NCBI GenBank assembly: GCA_903909415.1 | Contig: CAIVVS010000055.1 | Coordinates: 1-64,000 of the forward strand | Source of the DNA: an uncultured Pseudomonadota bacterium | GTDB taxonomy: Bacteria; Pseudomonadota; Gammaproteobacteria; Burkholderiales; SG8-39 | Direction: 5' to 3' | DNA length: 64,000 bases | In this document: positions 51,393-59,382 of the stretch, piece after piece | Layout: every line of letters begins with the position of its first letter | Position numbering within the stretch: the first letter of the stretch is position 1 | The notes under the pieces: model-generated | What the model was told of the DNA's origin: nothing | Seen by the model: the letters and a program-made list of their open reading frames with translations, nothing else | The model's database searches: none | Position numbers and translations under genes: made by a program

Positions 51393-51935
51393 ATGAACGC
51401 CCCCACCCCCGCGCTGGTCCCCTTCGGCGTGCAGCGACTGAACCACACCGCGTGGAAATGCCGCGATGCCGAGGAGACGCGCGCCTTCTACGAGGACCTG
51501 CTCGGCCTGCCGCTCGCGCACGTGGTGCGCGCCGACACCGTGCCCTCCACCGGCGAGTACTGCCCCTACGTGCACATCTTCTTCAAGTTGCGCGACGGCT
51601 CCTTCATCGCCTTCTTCGACCTGGGCGACGGCCGGGCCAGCACCCTGGACGGGGACACGCCCGCCTGGGTGGACCACATGGCGCTGGACGTCGCCTCCAT
51701 GGACGAGCTGCGCGCCGCGCGCGACCGGCTGGCCGCGGCGGGCGTGGACGTGATCGGCCCGGTGGACCACCACTGGCTGCACTCCATCTACTTCCACGAC
51801 CCGAACGGCTACCGCATGGAACTGTGCTTCCGCAGCCTGGGAGAGGAATACCTCGGCCCGGCCGCGACGCAGGCGCATGCCGCGCTGGCGGCCTGGACCG
51901 CCGAGCAGGACGCGAAGCGCAGGGCCGGCGCATGA
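51393..51935 (+). CDS. VOC family protein (glyoxalase/extradiol dioxygenase fold)
   Basis: A 180-residue vicinal-oxygen-chelate protein made of two paired beta-alpha-beta-beta-beta modules. Metal-ligand candidates are H18 (RLNHTAW), H95 (WVDHMALDV) and a Glu near residue 149 (YRMELCFRS), the pattern of type I extradiol dioxygenases and glyoxalases. The start follows GAAAGGAAACCC. Its stop overlaps the NmrA-like gene start (ATGA), and an FAD hydroxylase follows, so ring hydroxylation and cleavage of a phenolic compound is a reasonable joint role. Confidence 0.87.
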   Translation: MNAPTPALVPFGVQRLNHTAWKCRDAEETRAFYEDLLGLPLAHVVRADTVPSTGEYCPYVHIFFKLRDGSFIAFFDLGDGRASTLDGDTPAWVDHMALDVASMDELRAARDRLAAAGVDVIGPVDHHWLHSIYFHDPNGYRMELCFRSLGEEYLGPAATQAHAALAAWTAEQDAKRRAGA

Positions 51936-52810
51936 ACATGCTGGTGCTGGGCGCCACCGGTCGCGTCGGCCGGCTGGTGCTGGCCGAGCTGCTGGCCTCG
52001 GGCCAGGCGGTACGCGCCATGGTGCGCGATCCGGCGCGCGCCGCCACGGCCCTGGGCAAGACGCCGGACCCGAAGCTGGCGTTCGTCGCCGGCGACTTCG
52101 GCGATGCAGCCAGCCTGGCGCGCGCCTGCGAGGGCATGGAACGCGTGTTCCTGGTGTCGCCGGTCAGCGAGCACCTGGCCGCGCACCAGGCGGCGGTGGT
52201 CGAGGCCGCGCGCCGGTCGGGCGTGAAGCGCCTGGTCAAGCTCTCCGGCTCGGCCTGGACCATGCTCGAGGGCAGCATGACCGAGACCGGCGCGCAGCAC
52301 CGCGCGGTGGAACGGGCGCTGCAGGACAGCGGCGTGGGCCACGCCGTCATCCGCCCCAATGCCTTCATGCACGGCGCGCTGGATGCGCCGGTGCTGGCGC
52401 TCAAGTCCGGGGACGAACTGGCGATCGCGCGCGGCACGGCGCGCGCCGGCTACATCCATGTCGCGGACATTGCCGCCTGCTGCGCGCAGGCCCTGCTCGC
52501 GCCCGCCGCCTCGAATGCGCTGCACGAGATCACCGGTCCCGCCTCGCTGTCCGGCGAGGACATCGCGGCTGCCGCCTCGGCGCTGCTGGGCCGGACCATC
52601 CGCTACCGCGCCGTGCCGCTCGCCGCCGCGGTCGAGCGCCTGCGCGCGCAGGGCATGGCCGGGTACCTCCTGCGCCACGCCGAGGAGAACTCGATGCGGG
52701 TTGCGCGCGGCGATGCTGCGATGGTGACCGCCGAGGTGCAGCACCTGCTCGGGCGCCCGGCACGCGGCATCGGCGCGTTCATCGCCGAAACGCTGGGCAT
52801 TGCCCGGTGA
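51932..52810 (+). CDS. NAD(P)-binding NmrA/YtfG-like oxidoreductase
   Basis: A 292-residue atypical short-chain dehydrogenase. The Rossmann motif VLGATGRVGRLV is at residues 5-16, with ADP-ribose contact at AMVRDPARA. The catalytic Tyr-x-x-x-Lys is absent, as usual for NmrA and quinone-reductase-type relatives, with IRPNAFMHG as the mid-protein block. It may reduce a quinone or act as a redox sensor. It overlaps the VOC gene by four bases and precedes the FAD monooxygenase by 39 bp. Confidence 0.87.
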   Translation: MNMLVLGATGRVGRLVLAELLASGQAVRAMVRDPARAATALGKTPDPKLAFVAGDFGDAASLARACEGMERVFLVSPVSEHLAAHQAAVVEAARRSGVKRLVKLSGSAWTMLEGSMTETGAQHRAVERALQDSGVGHAVIRPNAFMHGALDAPVLALKSGDELAIARGTARAGYIHVADIAACCAQALLAPAASNALHEITGPASLSGEDIAAAASALLGRTIRYRAVPLAAAVERLRAQGMAGYLLRHAEENSMRVARGDAAMVTAEVQHLLGRPARGIGAFIAETLGIAR

Positions 52811-52849
52811 ATCCCCCTCCCATGGGCACCATCCAATGAGCAGAACGGC

Positions 52850-54532
52850 ATGAGCGGGAACTTCGTCAGCTACTTCGACTACAGGCACTTCCCGCCGGTG
52901 CTCCCGCCGCTCCAGGGCGGTCGCGCCCAGCGCGCGAGGGTCACCCTGGTCGGCGGCGGGCCGATCGGCTTCACCCTTGCGCTGGCGCTGGCGAAGCACG
53001 GCATACCCAGCATGGTGCTGGAGGCCGACGACAGCGTCTGCACCGGCAGCCGCGCCGGCTGCATCACGCGGCGCACGCTGGAGATCTTCGAGCAGCTCGG
53101 CATCGCCGCGCCCTGCATGGAACAGGGCCTGCCCTGGCACGAGGGCTGGAGCTACCACCGCGACAAGCCGGTGCTGCACATGCAGTACCCGCCGGACGCC
53201 GGCTCGCGCTTCCCGGCGCTGGTGAACATCCAGCAGTGCTATGTCGAGCAATACATGGTGGACGCGATCGCCGCGCATGGCGACTTGATCGAGGTGCGCT
53301 GGCAGAACCGGCTCGCCGCCATTCGGCCCGGTAACGCGGGCTGCGCGCTGGAGGTGGAGACGCCCTCGGGCAGCTACACGATGGACAGCGACTGGGTGGT
53401 GGCCTGCGACGGCGCGCGCAGCCTTGTCCGCTCCGCGCTGGGCCTGCGCATGGAGGGCACGCGCTACGAGGCGCGCTACATCATCGTCGACATCAAGATG
53501 GCCAGCAGCCTGCCGCCGGGCCGGCGCGCCTGGTTCGACCCGCCATCCAACCCGGGCGCGACCCTGCTGCTGCACAAGCACAAGGAAGACCTGTGGCGCT
53601 TCGACTACCAGTTGCGCGACGACGAGGACGAGGCCGAGGCGGTGAAGCCGGAGAACGTGCTCGCGCGGGTGCAGAGCCACCTCGACCTGATGGGCGAGCG
53701 CGCGCATTGGGACCCGGTGTGGATCAGCACCTACCGCGCCAGCGCGCTCACGCTGGCGCGCTACCGCCACGGGCGCGTGCTGCTCGCGGGCGATGCGGCG
53801 CACCTGGTGCCGATCTTCGGCGTGCGCGGCATGAACTCCGGCGTGGACGACGCGCACAACCTCGCGTGGAAGCTGGCGGCGGTGCTGCGCGGCGACGCCC
53901 GCGAGTCGCTGCTGGATTCCTACTCCGACGAGCGCGTCGCCGCCACGCGCGAGAACATCCGCAACGCCTCCAAGAGCGCCGAGTTCATGGACCCGCCCAC
54001 GCCCGCATTCCGGCTGATGCGCGACGCGGTACTGGGACTGGCCGAGACCGAGGACTGGGTGCGCCCGCTGGTCGACTGGCGCGCCAGCACCGCGGTGGGC
54101 TTCCCGGACTCGCCGCTGAACGTGGCCGGTGACGGCGCTGCCTTCGGCGGCGGCCCCGCAGCCGGCATGAACCTGCCCGACGCGCGCCTGCAACGCGACG
54201 GGCAGGCGGGCTACCTGAGCGCACTGGCAGGACCCGGTTTCGCGGCGTTGACTTTCACCGCGCCGGGGGAAGATGAAATATCAAATAAAATCAGCCACTT
54301 ATGCTATTTCAAGGCACTTCTGGCCACCCACTGCATCGCACCGCCGGGACACGCCTCGGCCGGCGACTGGATCGACGTCCATGGCGAGGCGGCGGTGCGG
54401 CTGGATGCGCGCCCCGGCACCACCTACCTGTTGCGGCCCGACGGACACGTGCTCGGGCGCTGGCGCAAGCCGGATGCCGGCGCGGTGCGCGAGGCCATCA
54501 ACCGCTGCCTGCGGGGCGGCACCGCGGGATGA
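52850..54532 (+). CDS. FAD-dependent aromatic monooxygenase (phenol hydroxylase/MhpA-like)
   Basis: A 560-residue group A flavoprotein monooxygenase that hydroxylates aromatic rings with NAD(P)H and O2. The FAD motif VTLVGGGPIGF is at residues 31-41, CDGARSLVRSALG is the second FAD motif near residue 187, and GDAAHLVPIFGVRGMNSG near 312 is the third. The C-terminal thioredoxin-like domain ends TYLLRPDGHVLGRWRKP. A 16-residue stretch around residues 474-492 (GEDEISNKISHLCYF) is encoded by AT-rich DNA absent from neighbouring codons and breaks the C-terminal domain, looking like an in-frame insertion. A DUF2783 gene follows, as often for MhpA-like enzymes. Confidence 0.9.
   Translation: MSGNFVSYFDYRHFPPVLPPLQGGRAQRARVTLVGGGPIGFTLALALAKHGIPSMVLEADDSVCTGSRAGCITRRTLEIFEQLGIAAPCMEQGLPWHEGWSYHRDKPVLHMQYPPDAGSRFPALVNIQQCYVEQYMVDAIAAHGDLIEVRWQNRLAAIRPGNAGCALEVETPSGSYTMDSDWVVACDGARSLVRSALGLRMEGTRYEARYIIVDIKMASSLPPGRRAWFDPPSNPGATLLLHKHKEDLWRFDYQLRDDEDEAEAVKPENVLARVQSHLDLMGERAHWDPVWISTYRASALTLARYRHGRVLLAGDAAHLVPIFGVRGMNSGVDDAHNLAWKLAAVLRGDARESLLDSYSDERVAATRENIRNASKSAEFMDPPTPAFRLMRDAVLGLAETEDWVRPLVDWRASTAVGFPDSPLNVAGDGAAFGGGPAAGMNLPDARLQRDGQAGYLSALAGPGFAALTFTAPGEDEISNKISHLCYFKALLATHCIAPPGHASAGDWIDVHGEAAVRLDARPGTTYLLRPDGHVLGRWRKPDAGAVREAINRCLRGGTAG
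54272..54325. other. AT-rich in-frame element within the monooxygenase gene
   Basis: A patch of low GC inside otherwise GC-rich coding DNA contains ATCAGCCACTTATGCT (54290-54305), identical except one base to 15959-15974 in an intergenic region far away. It contributes roughly 16 codons without breaking the frame. It is a candidate short inserted element. Confidence 0.5.
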
Positions 54533-54575
54533 AGGCGGGAACGAACCCGGCGAAGCACCGAGGGGGAAGCAAGGG

Positions 54576-54755
54576 ATGAACCGAGGACTGAACGCGCAGG
54601 AACTGGACGAGGCCTATACCCGGCTGTGCCGCGGGCTGGGCGATGCGCCGCAGGAGGAAGTCGCGCGCCGGCTCGCGCGGCTCACGCTGTTGCTGATGCG
54701 CGAGGTCGGCGATGCAGAGCGCGTGCGCGCCGCAGTGGACGCGGCGCTGGCCTGA
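54576..54755 (+). CDS. DUF2783 family small protein
   Basis: A 59-residue helical protein (LNAQELDEAYTRLCRGL, then a mid block EVARRLARLTLLLMREVGD) matching the pattern of DUF2783 proteins, which are typically encoded next to FAD-dependent aromatic hydroxylases. A good ribosome site (AGGGGGAAGCAAGGG) precedes the ATG. Presumably it helps or regulates the hydroxylase; no biochemical role is established. Its stop codon lies within an 18-bp tandem duplication. Confidence 0.75.
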   Translation: MNRGLNAQELDEAYTRLCRGLGDAPQEEVARRLARLTLLLMREVGDAERVRAAVDAALA

Positions 54756-54786
54756 GCTCGCGGCCTGACCTGAGCTCGCGGCCTGG
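54751..54786. repeat. 18-bp tandem duplication across the DUF2783 stop codon
   Basis: Two adjacent units, CCTGAGCTCGCGGCCTGA and the same with G at the end, span the stop codon of the small gene. It is the third tandem duplication in the window placed over a gene 3' end. Confidence 0.85.
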
Positions 54787-54826
54787 CCGCCACGCCTTGA
54801 ACGCAGTCCCCTTGGACGTCAACGGG

Positions 54827-55552
54827 TCAGGCGGTCGCTTCTTCCTGCAGCAGCGCCAGCTGCGCCGCGTCCAGGTGGCACCACTCGCCCGGCGCGATGC
54901 CCAGGCTTTCCAGTTGCAGCGCGCCTATGGCGGTGCGCGCCAGCGCCTCGCAATGGTTGCCGGCCGCGGCCAGCATGCGCTTGACCTGGTGGTACTTGCC
55001 CTGCGTGAGCACGATGCGCAGGCGCCGCTCGTCCACCTTCGCGCAGTCCAGCGCCGCGATCGGCGCGGGCTCGTCATCCAGTTGCACGCCGGCCTTGATC
55101 GCTGCGACCAGCTCAGGCGTCAATGGCTCGGCCGTGGTCGCCACGTAGGTGCGCGTCACGTGCCGCTTGGGCGAGGTGTGCGCATGGATGAACTGGCCGT
55201 CGTCCGAGAACAGCAGCAGCCCGGTGGTGTCGTGGTCCAGGCGGCCGGCGGGCTGCAGGCCGCGCAGCGAGTACTGCGGCGGGAACAGGGTCATCACGCT
55301 CGGATGGTGGCTGGGCTTGCGCGAGCACTCCACGCCCTGCGGCTTGTTCAGCGCCAGCACCAGCCGGTCGCGGCAGGTCCAGGGCTCGCCCGAGACCTCG
55401 ATCACCAAGTCCTGCGCCTCGATTTGCGCGGTCCAGGCCTCCGCCACCACGCCGCCCACCGCCACCTCGCCCGCGGCGATCAGGTTGCGGCACTCGCGGC
55501 GCGAGCCGAAGCCTTCCTTCTGCAGAATCCTGTCCAGCGTCATTTTGGCCAT
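54827..55552 (-). CDS. rsuA: Ribosomal small subunit pseudouridine synthase, RsuA family
   Basis: A 241-residue pseudouridine synthase. An N-terminal S4 RNA-binding domain (TLDRILQKEGFGSRRECRNL) is followed by the RsuA catalytic domain with the Asp in PAGRLDHDTTGLLLFSDDG near residue 103 and the YHQVKRMLAAAGNHC block near the C-terminus. RsuA converts U516 of 16S rRNA to pseudouridine; related proteins act on 23S rRNA, so the precise site is inferred. It is the only housekeeping gene in the right part of the window and is convergent with DUF2783. Confidence 0.92.
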   Translation of the reverse strand: MAKMTLDRILQKEGFGSRRECRNLIAAGEVAVGGVVAEAWTAQIEAQDLVIEVSGEPWTCRDRLVLALNKPQGVECSRKPSHHPSVMTLFPPQYSLRGLQPAGRLDHDTTGLLLFSDDGQFIHAHTSPKRHVTRTYVATTAEPLTPELVAAIKAGVQLDDEPAPIAALDCAKVDERRLRIVLTQGKYHQVKRMLAAAGNHCEALARTAIGALQLESLGIAPGEWCHLDAAQLALLQEEATA

Positions 55553-55680
55553 GGGGGCACTTTACCGGAGCGGGACCGGCTTTCCCGGCAAAAGCCGCGC
55601 TTTCCAAGCGGCGGCACCTCCCACTACACTGCGGTTCCGATGCCATGACAGCAGCGGGAGTTCCAGCAGCAGGCACCAGG

Positions 55681-55715
55681 CAACACGCAACACGCAACAC
55701 GCAACAGGCAACACC
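55681..55715. repeat. Heptanucleotide tandem repeat (CAACACG), five copies
   Basis: Five contiguous 7-bp units, three exact CAACACG and two with one change, lie in the 225-bp spacer before a Bug gene, about 60-95 bp upstream of its start. A variable-number repeat of this type could differ between strains. The rest of the spacer shows no gene. Confidence 0.85.
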
Positions 55716-55777
55716 AGCAGCCGCACAGTCCAGCGCATCACCACCCAGGTTCCACCATCCGGACGGAGGTCGTTGTC

Positions 55778-56797
55778 GTGAACATGCTCGCCCTACACCT
55801 GCCCGCCTTGCCCGGGCGCCGCGCCATCCTCACCCGCGCCCTCGCCCTGCTGGGGGCGGCCACCCTGGCCGCAACCATCGCAGTCCCAGCCCAGGCCCAG
55901 GCCTGGCCGAACAAGCCGATACGCCTGGTCGTGCCCTTCCCTGCGGGCACCGGCGTGGACACCATCGCTCGGTTCTATGGCGAGCACGTGTTCAAGCTCG
56001 CGGGCCAGCCGGTGATCGTGGAGAACCGCCCTGGCGCCGCCGGCAACATCGGCGTGCAGGCGGCGGCCAAGTCCCCGCCCGACGGATATACCCTCCTGCT
56101 CGGGCCCAACTCCACCATGGCCGCCGCTTCCGCATTGTTCAAGAATCCCGGCTTCGACCCGGTGCGCGACTTTGTCGCCATTGCGCCGATTGCGCGCATC
56201 GTGTCCATGCTGGTGGTGAACCCGCAGACCGTCCCCGCTGCCAGCGTCACCGAACTGTCGGCGCTGATGCGCGCGCAGCCGGGCAAGTTCTCCTTCGGCA
56301 GCGGGAACGCCACATCGCAGCTGATGGGCGAAATGTACAAGTCACTCGCCGGCCTGGACGCGGTGCACGTGCCCTACAAGGGCGCACCGCAGACGGTGAC
56401 CGACTTACTCGGCGGCCAACTGCAGTTCACCTTCCTCGACCTGACGCTGGCGCTGCCCCAGGTGCGGGCCGGCAAGCTGCGCGGGCTGGCCGTAACCAGC
56501 AGCGAGCGCGTGCCCATGGCGCCGGAGATCCCGACCATGGCCGAGGCCGGCGTCGCCGGTTACGAGCTCACCGGGTGGTACGGCCTGTTCGCGCCCGCCG
56601 GCACGCCGCGCGACATCACCGACAAGCTGGCCGAATGGGTGAACACCATCATGCGTTCCGACGCGGCGCGCGAGTACTACACCAAGTCCGGCGCGGTGGC
56701 TTTCCCCGGCAATAGCGATGCCATGGCGCGCTTCCTGCGCAGCGAGGTTGAGCGCCTGCCACGGCTGGTGAGGGCCGCCGGCATCCAGCCGGAATGA
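55778..56797 (+). CDS. Bug/TctC family tripartite tricarboxylate receptor
   Basis: A 339-residue periplasmic receptor. The long signal peptide (LPALPGRRAILTRALALLGA) ends AQAQA near residue 42. Family blocks are KPIRLVVPFPAGTGVDTIAR, VIVENRPGAAGNIGVQA, PPDGYTLLLG and HVPYKGAPQTVTDLLGGQL. The start is GTG at 55778, eight bases after GGAGG; an ATG two codons on is too far from that site. It precedes the PaaA-like gene, from which it is separated by an AT-rich element. Confidence 0.92.
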   Translation: MNMLALHLPALPGRRAILTRALALLGAATLAATIAVPAQAQAWPNKPIRLVVPFPAGTGVDTIARFYGEHVFKLAGQPVIVENRPGAAGNIGVQAAAKSPPDGYTLLLGPNSTMAAASALFKNPGFDPVRDFVAIAPIARIVSMLVVNPQTVPAASVTELSALMRAQPGKFSFGSGNATSQLMGEMYKSLAGLDAVHVPYKGAPQTVTDLLGGQLQFTFLDLTLALPQVRAGKLRGLAVTSSERVPMAPEIPTMAEAGVAGYELTGWYGLFAPAGTPRDITDKLAEWVNTIMRSDAAREYYTKSGAVAFPGNSDAMARFLRSEVERLPRLVRAAGIQPE

Positions 56798-56807
56798 GCC
56801 TGCGGCG

Positions 56808-56855
56808 AAATACGCCCAAAAAACGATAACCCGCTGTTTTTATTGGATATTCAAT
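56808..56855 (+). other. AT-rich element: small hairpin, A-run, then ATAACCCGCTGTTTT
   Basis: The order is a hairpin GGCG-AAATA-CGCC, an A6 run, ATAACCCGCTGTTTT at about 56826-56840 and an AT-rich end leading straight into the ATG of the PaaA-like gene. It repeats the layout at 2046-2100 with a different hairpin sequence. As a leader it could affect translation of the PaaA-like gene, which has no other ribosome site. Confidence 0.5.
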
Positions 56856-57572
56856 ATGTCTGCCAAAGCACCGCAGGTCAAGACCGCCGAGGAACTCCAG
56901 GCCCAGCCCGAGGAATACCGGGTGGCGCTGAACAAGATCGTGATCAGCCACGCGATCAACGAGCTGCACGGCGCGCGCGTGTTCGACGAGCCGGCGGTGG
57001 CGATGGCGCCGACGCCGTATGCGAAGTGGCTCACCTGCCGCATCGCGATGGAGGAATACGGCCACCACTGGCGCTTCTTCGAGCTCGGCCAGAGTATGGG
57101 CATCCAAGACGCGCAGCTGCTGCCGGAGAGCTCGGCCAAGAAGACGCTGTCGATCTTCGACTACCCGATCACCACCTGGGAGCAGTTCGTCGCCTCCAAG
57201 ATGCTGGGCGACCTGGCCGAGATCCTGCAGGCCGAGGACCTGCTGCACTGCTCGTTCCAGCCGCTGCGCAACCTGATCCGCACCATCATGCCGGAGGAGA
57301 AATTCCACCACCAGTTCGGCATCGACTTCGGGAAAAAGCTGCTGGAGGAACCCGGCGGCAAGGAAAGGCTGCAGGCGGCGGTGAACGACTTCTTCCCGGT
57401 GATCCCGAATTTCTTCGGCCGCGCCGGCTCGAAGAACAACGAGATGTACCGCCGCTGGGGCATCAAGCTGCGCAGCAACGAGGAGATGCGCTCGGACTAC
57501 ATCAAGCGCGCGCAGGCGGCCGCCGGCCAGCTCGGGCTGACGCTGCCCGACGTGCCGCCGCAGCTGCATTGA
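56856..57572 (+). CDS. PaaA-like diiron oxygenase (phenylacetyl-CoA epoxidase family)
   Basis: A 238-residue ferritin-like protein related to PaaA, the catalytic subunit of phenylacetyl-CoA epoxidase. Candidate iron ligands are E36 (HAINELHG), E67 and H70 (EEYGHH), and E148 and H151 (EEKFHH); SIFDYPITTWEQF and the RRWGIKLRSNEEMR stretch also match PaaA. It is shorter than PaaA (about 310 residues), lacking the C-terminal extension. No PaaB, PaaC or PaaE partner is nearby; an aryl-CoA ligase gene follows after 22 bp, so an acyl-CoA substrate is likely. Confidence 0.85.
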   Translation: MSAKAPQVKTAEELQAQPEEYRVALNKIVISHAINELHGARVFDEPAVAMAPTPYAKWLTCRIAMEEYGHHWRFFELGQSMGIQDAQLLPESSAKKTLSIFDYPITTWEQFVASKMLGDLAEILQAEDLLHCSFQPLRNLIRTIMPEEKFHHQFGIDFGKKLLEEPGGKERLQAAVNDFFPVIPNFFGRAGSKNNEMYRRWGIKLRSNEEMRSDYIKRAQAAAGQLGLTLPDVPPQLH

Positions 57573-57594
57573 CCGTCCCGGCACCGCGCTGCCG

Positions 57595-59131
57595 ATGAAC
57601 ACCACCGACGCCGTCCTCGCGCACGCGCGGCGCCATCCCGCGCAGCCGGCGCTGCTCATGGGCGACGCAGTAGTGACCCACGGCGAGTTCGCCGCAATGG
57701 CAGCGCGCGCCGCGAACGCGATGGCCGCGCTCGGCCTGCAGGCCGGCGACTGCGTCTGCCTGCTGATGCAGGACTCGCCGCTGGCCGGCGCCATCATCGT
57801 CGGCGCGATGAAGGCCGGCTTCGTGCCGGTACCGATGAACCTGCGGCTGGGCGCGGGCGACTACGCCTGGGTGGCGCGCGACTGCGAAGCGAAACTGGTG
57901 GTCGGCGACGACACCCTGCTGGTCAACCTGGTCGAGACCAAGTCGGCCGGCTCGGGCAACGACGGCCGGGGCATCACGGTGCTGGGCGCGAACGAATTCT
58001 CGCGCCGCATGGCAGCGGCACCCGACTCCCATGCCACTGTGGACCTGCCACCGGAGGCGCCCTCGTTCCGGCTCTATTCCTCGGGCACCACGGGGCGGCC
58101 CAAGGGCGTGATCCACAGCCATGCGAGCGCGTCACTGGCCGGCAAGCTGCTGCGGGAGGCGATCGCCCTGCCCGAGGGTGGCACGGTGCTGTCCACCTCC
58201 AAGTTCTTTTTCGCGTACGGGCTGGAGAACACCCTGCTCGCGCCGCTGACCTTCGGCGCGACCTCCATACTGATCCACGGCTGGCCGGACCCGGACTTGC
58301 TGGCCGCGCTGGTGGCGCGCCATGCGCCGCATTGCGTGCTCACCATGCCCACGCTGTACCGCCGCATGCTCAAGCTGCCCGAGGCGCAGCTCGCGCCGTT
58401 CCGCGCCGTGCCGCACTACTACACCGGCGGCGAACGCCTGCCCGACCAGTTGGCGCAGCAATGGCAGGCCCTGGTCGGGCGCGAACTGAACGTGGGCTAC
58501 GGGCTGACCGAGACGCTGTGCAACGTCAGCGCGTCCTTCCCCGGCCGCCCGCGCCCGTCGACCAATCCCGGCGGCTGCATCGGCCAGCCGCTGGCCGGCG
58601 TCGAATGCCAGCTGCGCGACCGCGAGGGCCGCGTGGTGACCAAGGGCGAACCCGGCGTGCTGTGGATACGCCATCCGTCGATCGCGCTGGGCTACAGCGA
58701 CGCGGACAAGACCGCCGAGGCCTTCGTCGATGGCTGGTTCTGCACCAAGGACCTGGTCACGCAGGACGAGGCCGGCTACCTCTACCACCACGGTCGCATG
58801 GACGAACTGATCAAGGTGGCGGGCCAGTGGGTGAAGCCGGCCGACGTCGAGGAAGCCGCGATGCTGGAACCCTCGGTGCGCGAGGCCGCCTGCGTGGTGG
58901 TGCCGGACGCCGACGGCTTCGAGCGGCTCGCGCTGTTCGTGGTGCCGGCGGCGGGCCACGACGCGCAGGGCGGCTCGGCGCTGGACCATGCGCGCGCGCT
59001 GCGAGCAGGCCCTGCCCTCGCACAGCCGGCCCAAGTGGATACGCGAGATCGACGAACTGCCGCGCACCGTCACCGGCAAGGTGCAGCGCTTCCGGCTGCG
59101 CGAGGTGATGCTGGAGGGGGCCGGGCGCTAG
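57595..59131 (+). pseudogene. Benzoate-CoA ligase family AMP-forming ligase, frameshifted near the 3' end
   Basis: An ANL-superfamily acyl-CoA ligase. The main frame encodes P-loop YSSGTTGRPKG near residue 162, GYGLTET near 302 and the hinge region WFCTKDLVTQDEAG to MDELIKVAGQWVKP near 400. Around 58985-59000, in a run of five GC dinucleotides, the frame changes: the expected C-terminus (PKWIREIDELPRTVTGKVQR with the catalytic Lys, ending at the TAG of 59129-59131) lies in the +1 frame, while the original frame runs through a REP element to 59235. Repaired, it would have about 512 residues, normal for the family. Either a recent inactivation or a sequencing error. Confidence 0.85.
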
Positions 59132-59139
59132 TGGCACTG

Positions 59140-59301
59140 TCATTCCCGCGAAAGCGGGAATCCAGTGGCGTTCACCCCGCCAGTCAAACACACGCCACTG
59201 GATTCCGGCTCGCCGCGCCGCGGCGTCCGGAATGACAGGGACGCAAATGGCAGCGCCGTGTCGGCTACCGAGCGCCGTCATTCCCGCGAAAGCGGGAATC
59301 C
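59140..59301. repeat. REP-like palindrome cluster C (three elements)
   Basis: Elements at 59140-59163 and 59278-59301 are the TCATTCCCGC-GAAA-GCGGGAATCC type, and the one at 59201-59236 is the GATTCCGG...CCGGAATGAC type, the same alternating order as cluster A. The cluster lies between the frameshifted ligase and the VOC gene; no gene is seen in the 251-bp gap. Confidence 0.85.
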
Positions 59302-59382
59302 AGCGTCGTTCACGGCATGCCCCGCTCCCCGAGGCGCGAAAGAGGCAAAATGGCGCTTCACCCCGCGCGAGGAGGCGCCGCC

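Noticed and set aside
59132..59235. Genuine C-terminal extension of the CoA ligase
   Set aside because: The in-frame tail is a translated REP palindrome, while the conserved C-terminus is found in the +1 frame.
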